Assembly (NCBI RefSeq): GCF_000005505.3
Contig: NC_016133.3
Coordinates: forward strand, 38,343,237-38,407,236
Direction: 5' to 3'
Source: Brachypodium distachyon
Lineage: Eukaryota; Streptophyta; Magnoliopsida; Poales; Poaceae
DNA: 64,000 nucleotides
In this document: in pieces, positions 45,340 through 56,000 of the stretch
How the letters are laid out: each line of letters starts with the position of its first letter
Numbering within the stretch: the stretch's first letter is position 1
The notes under the pieces: model-generated
What the model saw: the letters and a program-made list of their open reading frames with translations, nothing else
Databases searched by the model: none
Told to the model about the DNA's origin: nothing
Position numbers and translations under genes: made by a program

Positions 45340-47731
45340 CTCACATCTCACTAATTAGGTTCCATATTAGTCAAAATTGATGTCATAACCTTGTGGTCAT
45401 GAACGGCGAGCAACTCCTACACATGCTAGTAATCCCAACATATCATTTGCAAGAATAAAAGTACCAGCATGATAACAACATGATGGACATAACGATAGCA
45501 ATAATCGAAACCATTGAAGTAAACATAACATAAATTAAAGAGGGATCAGAGATTCAACAAGCTGATGCTTGCCTTGCTGTTCAAGCTCCTGGTACTGCTG
45601 CTTATCACCTTCGGAATAACCCTCGTTGCTGAAATCTACCGATAAGAGGCAAGAAACAACCGAAAACGGTAATGAAAGAGAAAAATCAATAACCAGGAAC
45701 CCAAACATGATGAAATGGTATGAAATGCATTCTGAAATGTGAGGAATTGAAATACAAAACTAATGCAACTGGAATAAATTCATTTGGAGTCCTAGAATGC
45801 AAGATATTAATTTTTAAGTGTTGCATGTGAAATCTTAATCACATTTAGCCATGGCAATTAATTCGATTATTTGCTGGACAGATATGATAATGATAGTACT
45901 TTAATAAAATCACACACTCAAAAACCTACATTTCCATAAACATTTCATTCAATTTGGAGTTACGATGATTTTCCTATGATTTTTACAAGTTTCGGTCGTT
46001 CTAAACTAATTTCTGGAATCTCCTGATCGAACCGAAGACTCTCTGTACAGACTACAGAGGTGTACGCAGCCACAGAGGCCCCCTGGTGGGACCAGAGGTC
46101 AAGTCCGACTTGTCAAACTTGACCAGTCAACCCTGTCCCCTGGGCCCGCATGTCATTATCTACAGCTTGTATTTCTTTTACTTTTATTCCTAACATGGCC
46201 CACATGTAAGAGATCTGGAAATTTCCAATTTGATTTCCGCGTGCTTCTCTGTGGAGTGTGGATGGCCATGAGAGCTGTGCAGCTGGGCTACGGCGGAGCC
46301 TCGCCGGAACGGCGATTCCGGACGCCGGAGCCATAGAATCTAAGTGTATTAGCACCGCGTCTGTTAGCTGAGCCTATTGGTGCAGGCGGTGGACTCTATG
46401 GGTGCGGGAGCAGGCGTGGCGCCGCTCGTCGGCGACGGCCCGGGCAGGCGGACGCAGCGGGGACACTACAGCACGGGAGGTAGGGATAAAAGGGGGTTAG
46501 GGGATTCGGGTGCTCACGATGAACGTGGGGACGCTGTCAGATCGAACGGGGATGGCCGGAATCAACGGGAAAGCGTCTCGTCGGAGGAGATGCCGGAGTT
46601 GGGCAAGACGAAGTCGGCGCCGTCGATTTCCTGCGCCAATAATAACGCCGACCAGCGGCGTGAGCTAGGTAAACTGTTCGAACTTCGAACTGTATGGACG
46701 AGGTAAGCGGGCTTAAGCTAACCGGGGAAGAAGAAAAGGGCCGCCGGAGCCGCGATGGGCGCGGCCGCGAACGCTTGGACGTCGCCCGCGTTCCCGGCGA
46801 ACTACTCGAAGAAACCTTCTCAGATTTCGTAGGGGACTAAAGGCGTGTTGAGAGAAGCTCTTGGTAGTCTCGGAACAGACAAAGGTTGTAAGAAGATGAC
46901 AGGCTCGGGCATATAAAGATGACACCTATGGCAACGGCGTTGTATGCGTGGCAACAGACAAAACGGATTGCCAAAAGGACGAGGAAACGGAAAAGGGTGA
47001 GTCACCGGGGATGCACGCAAGGTGCTCGACGCGTGCTGGGTGCTCTGCTAGGTGGAGAAGAAGGTCTGTCAGCTGGGCCCCTATTTTCAGCGAAATGGGA
47101 TTTCTTTGATATTTTGTTCCAGCTCAGCCACCGTCTGGTCTTTTGGGGATCTAAGCTATGTCAGAAAATTGTAAAAACATTCAGAGACGATGTACAGACC
47201 AATACTAACCACTTTCAATTTTCTCAGATCTATTTAAAATGTCTTTGAATGTTTTTGAAAGTCGAATTCGAATATGGTCCAAATATAGATTTGAACCGTA
47301 GGTAGTTGAAATACAACTCGTAATTTGATGAAAATTTATGTGTTGGTAAATATGGGTATATAAGACCCTGATATAAGTTTTCACAAGGTTTTGCTAAAAG
47401 TAGCTACTTAGCTTCACAACATGAATAATTTTCAGTTGTCCATTAATTTGTGAAAATAAATGAAAAACACTTATTAAACATACCTAACAAGTTTATAAAT
47501 TCACAAAACTTCCTAGGAAACTCATGAATACTATCAGAGATCCCTGGAAATTGTAAAACTAGGTTTTCAAAAATATTTTTAGTGCAAAGTTGAAAGAAGT
47601 TCAGATTCAACTTTTTTCTCAAGTTGCAGAATTTGAGATGTTGACTCCTGCAACTAATACAAGATATGCATTGCATGATATGATGGCCATCAAGATCTTA
47701 AACACAAACAAATATACTTTGGGTCATTACA
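45340..47731 (-). mobile_element. Non-coding repeat element, related in style to L1-L3
   Basis: The right end reads TGTAATGACCC on the minus strand (47731), resembling the TGTAACATCCC end of L3. It has the same plan: AT-rich flanks around a GC-rich block (46230-46830), and no coding gene. The left boundary is a guess. It separates P450-3 from its F-box remnant. Confidence 0.45.
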
Positions 47732-48385
47732 GTAGGTATGGCGGCGGCGTTTCGGGGTGAGAAGGCGGCGCTAGGAGGGCACGGCGGCTCGTGTGTGGTG
47801 GTTGGACGATAGGGAGGGTGTGGGCAGGGGAGCGGGCTGGGTGGTACTTGGCAGCAAGGCTGCAGGGGCAGTGGTTGGGTAGCTACCCAATTTTTTTGTA
47901 GGCATCAACTTTTTTGGGTATATTGCTAGAAACATTTTTTAACCAAAATATACTCCCTCCGATACATAATAAGTGTATTGGATTTAGTACAGCTGTGAAA
48001 CTGTTTCTCCGTCGATGAATCAACAAGGAAAAAAACCAAAAACACAAAAAAAATGTGTCGTGAGAACCACTGACTCTATGTCATATGTTATAGCGCCTAC
48101 ACCAGGACAATGAAAGAGCCAGGATATACAAATCTTTTAGACGACGACGTCTCCATCGCCAAGACGCAACCGAGAAGCACATACAAATCTAACAAAATAA
48201 GATAGCAAAACTAGATGTCAGACATTGATTCGTGGTTTTTCTCGTCTCTCAACGCAAGATCGGTCAAGATCAGGCTGCGAGAGACGAGGAAACCGCCGGA
48301 AATCGAAGCTTCCTCGAAGACGGGAGCCAGGGTTTTCTCCGTGTTTCTCTGATCTAATCACGCATCTCTCTGCCGAACTCTTGCA
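47732..48385. other. Non-coding sequence with a half MITE
   Basis: No gene was seen. One Stowaway-like end ('tactccctccgatacata') occurs at about 47951, but no partner end was found. Confidence 0.4.
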
Positions 48386-48810
48386 TGGACCTTAAAAAGG
48401 AATTGGGCTGCATTCAGAGTTAGAAGTTTGGGCCTGTAACTGCAGGGCAAACACACGGGGCCTTATGCAGTTATGCTGGCCCGTTTCGTGACGACGGTGC
48501 AGGAGAAGGAAAATTCGTGCTCGTGTTGGCTAATTCAGACGGACCAAGCTCACATTTAGGACAATAAGAGATTAATTTAGTAATTAAGAGAGTAATTAGT
48601 GCGTGAGTGATTTATGGACGCAAGGTTTCAAATTATTTTCTCATCCATCAGATCATTCTTTAGTTTTTTGATGGTCAATTGATCAAATCTTAACTCATGT
48701 TGCACGCTCGCGCCGGCGCCTGGCTAGCCGGACGCTGCCCTGTTCTGGCTCTGGGCTACATGCGACTGCCCGAGCTGCTGGCCTGCTAGCGTGCATGCCG
48801 CCTCCTCGGA
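48386..48810 (+). pseudogene. Scrambled F-box gene fragment
   Basis: Three parts of the F-box locus occur out of order. The P450/F-box intergenic sequence runs up to 'cagacggaccaagctcacat' near 48556. Next comes a piece matching F-box intron 1 (54096-54270), and then from about 48705 a piece of F-box exon 1 ending at 48810. The ATG is absent. The exon piece and everything after it match the start of this window. The first part also preserves the site where the Pack-MULE later inserted next to the intact gene. Confidence 0.8.
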
Positions 48811-49159
48811 TCTAACGTGACATCTAATAAGTGGACCCACGTATCAGAAACATTGTTAATGTTCTAAATTGGTAGGTTTGGATCATATGAGAAGCTCCGT
48901 TTCAAGAGTTAATAGTTCTGTCATAAAATTGACGTCAACCGGTGGTTTTGTGCCAATTGCACAAAATTACGTGCTTTATGAAATTTACTATAAATTACAA
49001 AATGTTCGATTCAAGTACACTCGTACATATTAGCGTGCGAAGTTTTATAGTGTTGAGTACTTGCATCATACTTCGTCCTATAGAACGGAGTGATTAATTA
49101 TCTCTGTTGGCTAGACACGTGTTCTCTAGCAACGCCGGCGCAAGACGTTGGGCAAGAAC
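48811..49159. other. 3' flank of P450-4
   Basis: Almost identical to 90-437. P450 3' untranslated region and flank; no gene. Confidence 0.7.
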
Positions 49160-50892
49160 TTAAGCTGACCTACCGCAAGCATCATGCTCGAGATCCGGTG
49201 GTATCGTTGGGACAAGAAGAAGCTTCTCCTTCCGACGCATGGTCAGCCCAAACACGTCGGCCATGTCTATGTCCTCCTCACGGATCCCACGGGGGAGCTC
49301 CCAATTGAAGCAGTAGACAAGGTTGGCGAGCATCGTCTCCACGGAGGCCATCCCGAAACCCAACCCGGGGCAGATCCTCCGCCCGGCTCCGAACGGCAGG
49401 AACTGGAAATCCCTCCCCTTGTAGTCGACCTCGCTGCCACCGTCCAACATGAACCTCTCCGGCTTGAACTCCTCTGCGTTCTCCCCCCAAGACTGTGCAT
49501 CTCTTCCCAGAACCCACGTGTTGACGACGACATGTGTCCCCGCCGGGACAGCGTATCCATTGACGTCGTCGCAGCTGGAGATGGCGACGCGCGGGAGGAG
49601 GAGCGGCACCGGCGGGTGCAGCCGGAGTGTCTCCTTCACGACAGCCTTCAGGTACGCCATGCCGCTCAAGTCCTCCTCTTTCACCGTATGTTGATCCTTG
49701 GGCGTTTGGCCCCTCACCTCAGCTTGGAGCTTGGCCATGGCGTGTGGCTTCCGCATGAGCTCCGCCATGACGAACTCCATGACAATGTATGACGTGTCTG
49801 TGCCCGCCGCAAACATGTCCTGTTTAACAACACAGGTGCAAACGTAAAAAATAAAAATAATAACACATGCAAACAAATATTAGGCATCATGGAGTATAGT
49901 AATCGAGTAAGTGAATAGATTACGATCAAGATGCCCTTGATGTTGTCTCTCGTAAGATTGTACTCGTGCTGGAGAGAGAGGAGAACATCTACAAAGTCTC
50001 TCTCCTGATCTTCCTGCTCCTCGTCGTGTCGCTCATGCTGTTTCCGCGATGAAGAAGAAGATAGCTTGGCTGCGTGGTCGTCTATAATCTTGTCGAGCAG
50101 CTCGTGCCACCTCTTCTTGAGCCCGATGGTCCTAGCCAGCAAGAGCCTCCGGAGCAGGCGCACCCTGGCCAGCCCCGGGAAGAAGTCCTGCATGCCGAAC
50201 CCGGCCAACACGGCTGCGTTCCCGGCGATGAGCTCCCAGAACAGCTCGTTCCGGCGCTCCTCCCGGAAGGACTTGCCGGACACGGCGCGGCACACGGCGT
50301 CGTTGGCATAGGCGCCCAGCAGCTCGCTCAGGTCCACGGCCTGTCCGGAGCCGGCCGCGGCCCGGACCTTGGCGAGCACCAGGGCCACCTCCTCGCCGCG
50401 GGCGCCGGCCAGGGCGCGCACCTTGCCGGCGCTGAGCAGGTGCGTGGTGACGAGCCTCCGGGCCTGGCGCCAGCGCTCGCCGTAGGGCGCGAACGCGACG
50501 TCGGAGGCGCCGCTGAAGAGTACGTCGGCTACCGCGGAAGGCGGGCGCGAGGCGAAGGCGTGGTCGTGCGCGCGCAGGACGGCCTCCGCGCCGCGCGGGG
50601 AGGAGACCACGAGGGTGCGCGCCTGGCCCAGGTCCAGGAGAAGGAGCCCGTCGGGCCCCGCGTGCTTCTTGGAGAGCTCGGCCAGGGACACGTGGGGGGA
50701 TTCGGGGCTCACCAGGTGCAGGTGGCCTATGATGGGGAACCTCCCTGGAGGCGAAGGAGGGAGCCGGCGGCGGCCTTGGTCCGGCTGCTTGTGGTAGTAT
50801 CGTAGTAGCAGGAAGGAGAGGAAGCAGAGGAGCAGAGTGAGCAGTGTTTGTGGAGAGAAGATGATGTGTTGTAGTAGTTGCTGCTGATCCAT
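49160..50892 (-). CDS. Cytochrome P450, CYP71-type (P450-4)
   Basis: Exons are 50892-49924 and 49819-49160, with a 104-bp phase-0 intron (GT at 49923-49922, AG at 49821-49820). The product is 542 residues with no stop or frameshift. Features: an ER anchor near the N-terminus, a proline-rich hinge (LPPSPPGRFP), WRQAR, AGTDTS (about 328-333), KETLR, PERF, and FGAGRRICPG with heme Cys at about 473. The upstream codon matching the first ATG of P450-1 is TTG here (50902-50904), so MDQQQ at 50892 is the start. The last 87 or so residues are almost identical to P450-1, while the rest differs more. It is divergent from the F-box gene about 2.1 kb away, with a Pack-MULE between them. The role is NADPH-dependent oxidation of an unknown specialised metabolite at the ER. 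Confidence 0.92.
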
Positions 50893-50942
50893 GTCGACCT
50901 GCAATGTCGATAAGTTTGCTCCGCGCCGCGGCTCAGCTCACT

Positions 50943-50954
50943 CATTTATATATA
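50943..50954 (-). promoter_or_regulatory. TATA box of P450-4
   Basis: The minus strand reads TATATATAAATG about 55 bp upstream of the ATG, matching the TATA site of the paralogs. Confidence 0.65.
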
Positions 50955-51654
50955 CACGTCCGAAAAGAGTGTTTTCCATGGGAAGTGCAATCAGTAAGAT
51001 TATTTCCACACGTATGCTATGTTGTACTAATAAATATGTGTAATTTTCACCGGGTAACTCGTGCTCTTAGATTTCAAATGGTGAGTGCGACTGAGATTAC
51101 ACGGACAACGACCTGACACAGAAGCAGCAGCAATCAGCAAGATCATCTGTCATATCGAGCGAAATCCCAGAAGCACGGAGCCACAGTCCATACGTCTCTT
51201 TTCCCAGCGGCAGGCTGCGACGAGCCAAATGCATCGATCCACACAACTCACACATTCATGCATTGACACACAATTTCACACATTCCTCGATCGGGAAGAA
51301 AGAAGAAACGGAATTTTGTGGTGTTACCAAAATGCACGACACGTACGTAACGTAGACACACGTTCTTGGCACAGCATTGGACCACCGGCCGAGAAATTCG
51401 AGTGTGGCGCGCGAGTGCTAGCAGATAAGACGGAGACGTGTGCATACTGCATAGATGGAGATGGATTTGCATGCATCCGGTCCGACCCTATGCGGTAATT
51501 TGGAAAAAAAAAGTATATCCAAGAGTAAGATACATGGACCTTAAAAAGTAAGCGGGCTGCATTCGAAGTTAGAACTGGGCCTGCAACCTGCTGGGGAAAC
51601 ACGCTGGGCCTTATGCTGGCCCGTTTCCCGACGACTGTGTTTGTGTTGTATAAT
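50955..51654. other. P450-4/F-box intergenic region
   Basis: No gene. Part of it (about 51535-51640) is shared with 3176-3290 and 48386-48500. It is the shared upstream region of two divergent genes, now split by the Pack-MULE. Confidence 0.55.
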
Positions 51655-51665
51655 TCAGACGGACC
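51655..51665. repeat. Target-site duplication, left (Pack-MULE)
   Basis: TCAGACGGACC, repeated exactly at 52920-52930. The uninterrupted site is present near 48536. Confidence 0.9.
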
Positions 51666-52919
51666 CCCGTAAAAATAAGAGTAAATATCACGCAGCTCCT
51701 AATTTAGGACGAACCGTATCACAGAACTCCACCTTTTGGTTTTCTTATCACTTAAATCCGATAATTGGGCAAAAGTGTATCACAAAACCCGTAATCACGC
51801 TGTCAACGGCGCTAACACGGAAATTGACTCCGGACCCCACCTGTCGGTCTCTGTTACTTGGACTGGCTTAACCGGTTGGTTTTTAGGCGGTTCGGACTCT
51901 TCGGTCTTCTGCTCGTTCCTTCCGTCGTCTTCCTGCGCCGCAGGGACTTTGCCGGTGAGTGCCTCCAAGATCAGAACCCTGAAGCCGTACACGTCGGCCT
52001 CCTACGACAGCCGCGACGGCCCGGTACGCTGCTCCGGAGCGGTGTAGCCCCTAGGTGGGCCACGGCGTGGGCCGGGCTGAGGAGCAAGGCCAGCCCAAAG
52101 TCGGTGACCATGGCGCGTACTCCGCCGCGTTCGTCGTCCAGCAGCAGCACGTTGGTGGACTTGACGTTGCCGTGCGAGATGGCGGCGCCGCGGTACTCGC
52201 CATGGATGCAAGCCAGCCCCCGCGCCGCGCCCAAAAGCAGCCTGACCCGGCTCGCCCAGCCCAGCGGTGCCGGTGCCGGGGAAGAAGAAGAGGGGTGGAG
52301 GTGGCGGTGGAGGCTGGATCCGGGGAAGTAGTCGTAGACGAGGAGCTTCTCCTGCTGGGCGTAGTAGAAGGCGCGGAGCAGGACGAGGTTCGGGTGGCGG
52401 AGCCGGCCGATGAGATCCATATACCGGCGGAGCTCGTCGCGGCCGCACGGGTTCGTGTCCCGGAGACGCTTCACGGCCACCGTTCGCCTGCCGGGGAGCG
52501 CCGCTCTGTACACTGTGCCCAGGCTACCGCGGCCCACCACCTCCGCCGATGCCCGGAGATACTCGTCTAGCTCGAACTTGCACTTCTTGGAATTGGATGT
52601 CGTCCTTCTGTGGACGCCCGGAGAACAGAGGGGAAGAGCGCCGTCCCGAGCGAGCCACTTATGCCACTCCCGTGTCCCGACCAGCCCGAACCGGCCTAAA
52701 AAACCAACCGGTTAAGCCGGTCCAAGTAACAGATACCGATAGGTGGGGCCCGGAGTCAGTTTCCGTGTTAGCGCCGTTGACAGCGTGATTACGGGTTCTG
52801 TGATACACTTTTGTCCAATTATCGGGTTTAAGTGATAAAAAACCAAAATGTGCAGTTCCGTGATGTTCGTCCTAAAACAGGGGTCGTGTGATATTTACTT
52901 TTGGAAAAAAAAGGACAAC
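51666..52919. mobile_element. Pack-MULE carrying a receptor-kinase fragment
   Basis: 1,254 bp flanked by an 11-bp direct repeat. Long terminal inverted repeats of about 220 bp (about 51681-51905 and 52690-52908) share blocks such as 'aaagtgtatcacaaaaccc' and 'aaccggttggttttt', and are over 85% identical by eye. The outermost 15-20 bp at each end match poorly. There is no transposase. The interior is a host gene fragment, so this is a non-autonomous Mutator-like element that captured a gene. Confidence 0.85.
51930..52625 (-). pseudogene. Captured kinase domain of a class III LRR receptor-like kinase
   Basis: Reading minus: FELDEYLRASAEVVGRG, the typical juxtamembrane and glycine-loop entry of class III (pollen-receptor-like) LRR kinases; VAVKRL with the ATP-binding Lys; LVYDYFPGSSL; HGNVKSTNVLL, where the usual HRD is HGN as in many inactive members; and TDFGLALL. 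A frameshift near 52050 separates this from YTAPEQ and a region resembling DVYGF and LTGKVPAAQ. The frame then runs into the terminal repeat. The leucine-rich repeats and transmembrane part are absent. It is not a functional kinase. Whether it is transcribed is unknown. Confidence 0.82.
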
Positions 52920-52930
52920 TCAGACGGACC
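52920..52930. repeat. Target-site duplication, right (Pack-MULE)
   Basis: TCAGACGGACC, the copy of 51655-51665, followed directly by the F-box upstream sequence 'aagctcacatttgg'. Confidence 0.9.
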
Positions 52931-53051
52931 AAGCTCACATTTGGTTTCCGTCTCCGCCCGCGTGCTATTCATTCCTTCCTCTCTGGTCTCTTCCATCTTC
53001 CAAGGCACAATTCCCCTTGGTCAAGTCAAGCTAAACTGTCCTCACCACACG

Positions 53052-56000
53052 ATGCTTCCGACCACGGCGACCGCCTCCACGCCTCCGCCGGCACCGGCAC
53101 CGGCGCCGGCGCCTGGCGAGCCGCACGCTGCCCTGTTCCTGGCTCTGGGCTACATGCGGCTGCCCGACCTGCTGGCCTGCTGGCGCGTATGCCGCCTCCT
53201 CGGCGAGGCCGTCGCGGGGGACCCCCTGCTGTGGCGCCGCGTCACGGTGGAGCCGCCGCTCAGCAAGCGGTTGACCGACGACGCCCTCCTCAAGTTGACG
53301 GCGAGGGCGGAGGGCACACTCAGGTCCCTCCACCTCCTCGGGTGCTCCCTCGTCTCCGACGCCGGCCTGCTCCGCGTCGTCGAGCGCAATCCGAGCGTAA
53401 CCGAGGTATTTGATGCTCCCTGGCGCGTGGTTATTTCTGATTCAAGTGTGTGAGACTGTTAATTGGTGAATGAGTTGCTTGCTTGCGCGTGGAATCGGTG
53501 GCGCACACACAGTGTTTGTTGTTATGCCTGGCTCGGTGGTTGATTGGGCTCATTTTCCATTACTAGACGAGGTCCATCTCATACACTGGTTTGAATCTTT
53601 GCCCATACAGGCTAAAATCGAAAAGTCATATACTCCCTCCGTTCCAAATAAGTGATGTGGATTCTATAAAATACACGTCACTTATTTCGGGACGGAGGGA
53701 GTACTTTATTTTATTGCATTGGTCCCTTGGTCAGGATGATAGGATTAGCTTTGTGGTGCTATCCTCACATGTGGCTGGCACACCTGGTAAGGCTAGGATG
53801 TAATAGTTGTACGTATTTTGCTACTGCTGTATGACTTACTGGAGATCAAATCAAGACATATCATATATCTAGGAGCTTTATGTTTTGAGTATTGCTAGTC
53901 CAATCTTATGTACGGAGTATTTGACACAAGTAGTAGTCAGTTGCAAAAGTTATATTGCATAAAATGTGTACTGACATGTACAACAGAGTGAAGAGCCCAT
54001 GGCGAGCACCATCCTTAACTGCACGGATGTAAATTGAATAGGGATAATGTGATGAAATTTGAAACATCAAGAAAATGTAAACGTAAATTATTTAGAGGAC
54101 AGTAAGAGATTAATTTGGTTATTAAGAGGGTAACTAGTGCGTGAGTGATTTATGGACGCAAGGTTTCAAATTATTTTCTCATTTATGGATGCAAGGTTTC
54201 AAATTATTTTCTCATCCATCAGATCATTCTTTAGTTTTTTTATGGACTACATTGGTTTGATCAAATCTTAACTCATGGTGTTTTATATTTTATTGGTATA
54301 GAAATATCTAAGTTACTGGACTAAACTAAGGACCTCAACGGAAGCTTATGTAGATTTTCTACTTTTCCATTTTCCTTCTTGTTTATCAATCACCAATCAA
54401 GACAAGCCAGGCTCTTTCATCAACTGATTGAAGATCAGTTAGTCCACAGTAGTTTTTCTTTTACGGCAAATCTCAACAAGGTTAATTGTTGCTGGTGTAG
54501 GAGATGATTTATTACCATCATGAAGTCCGATTCTATTTGTGTAGCACATTACTCAATCAACTGCAAGTGCTAGGTAGCCTAGGATGCTGGTTTATTCCTT
54601 TGGTTCCTATTTTTATCCTGTGATATGAGCGGTGCTAGTGATTCCATTCGGTGCTAACATGCATGTTAGTGGCAGACTCTGGTGGTCTTTTCTTCTCATC
54701 CTGTCAGTGTCTCACTATAAACAAAAATAAACAGGTTCGTGTGACCTATAACTCCCTCCACCCACGCACAAAGAATATAAAAAATAAAGAAATAGAATTC
54801 TATATAAATCTTGTGGGAGTTCTGTTTGGTAGGAATCTGGCATAAATATTGGTCTTACAGGAAATGTAAGAAAACAGAATGCCCTTGAGAAAAGATCGAA
54901 ACATGAAGAAACAAAGGAAACTGGAGTTTCTCTTCATTACTTTACTCTTTGGGATTTGCTTAGTTTGCCACTGGACAGTTGCTCATGTTCTTAAATGCCA
55001 TTGCAAAACCGTCACTTCTTGTATCCTACTACTCAAAACTATATGCCAGCCATCCCCTCCCATGAACTCTCCCTCTTCACTCTATCCATCCATCTTTGTC
55101 TGACTGTCTCCCTTGCTAACTCCCCACTTACTACTCCCTCCGTCCCATATTAAGTGACTCAAATTTGTTCAAATATGGATGTATCTATGTCTAAAAAGCG
55201 TCTAGATACATGTAATAGAAAGTCACTTAATATGGGATGGAGGGAGTACCAATCTATGCTGATACTGTTCGCCAAATCCACTTCCATGGATGGTGTTTGT
55301 GCAAGGGATAAGGCAAAAAAGAAACCATAGCTCCACGGTTATCATTTTTTCCGTTTAAATAAAACTAGCCGACATAAATAATTTTATTTTTTTGAAACTA
55401 CTCTTTGTGTCCTATTTTGTACAATTGTTCATTGAATGACTTCTTTTAAAAAAGAACTTAGCCATCAACCTTTACATCTTTAATCGTTGTATTTGTGAAC
55501 CACCTTAACTATTTTTCCTTTTGTTAGTTGATACTTGCTGATTGAACTTATGTTAGACGATTTTCATTGTTGTTAACTTAGTGCCATTGAATGCTCCGTT
55601 TTATGCTCAAGATGCATATCATTGTGGAGTGTTTCTTTTTCCCCCTTTTCTGAATCAGACGAGTTCCTTGTGAAACCACTGCATATGCAGAGCCCATGAA
55701 GGGTACATATAGGTTACAGATCCTGCTGGGCCTCTCTCCCTCACTTTCCTTGGAACAGGATCTCGTCATGCTTCAAGATTTTTTTCTTGCCTTGGGTAAT
55801 TGTTACAGTGACTAGGTTTGTGGTACCTGCAGCCTCTACTGCATTACTAAATCTCTTTACATAGTTTATCAACGGGACCCTTGATAGATTTGGATTATTT
55901 TTTATTCTTTCTACAAAATGCCGGAGCACTTAGGCCACTGGAATGGCAAATAATTTCTGATGTTACCCTCAACTTGGCTTCATGCTTGGGACACTGTACT

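Noticed and set aside
52848..53051. Extended N-terminus of the F-box protein from an upstream in-frame start
   Set aside because: The extra part lies in the Pack-MULE end and promoter; the ATG at 53052 is the one preserved in the F-box copy at 3361.
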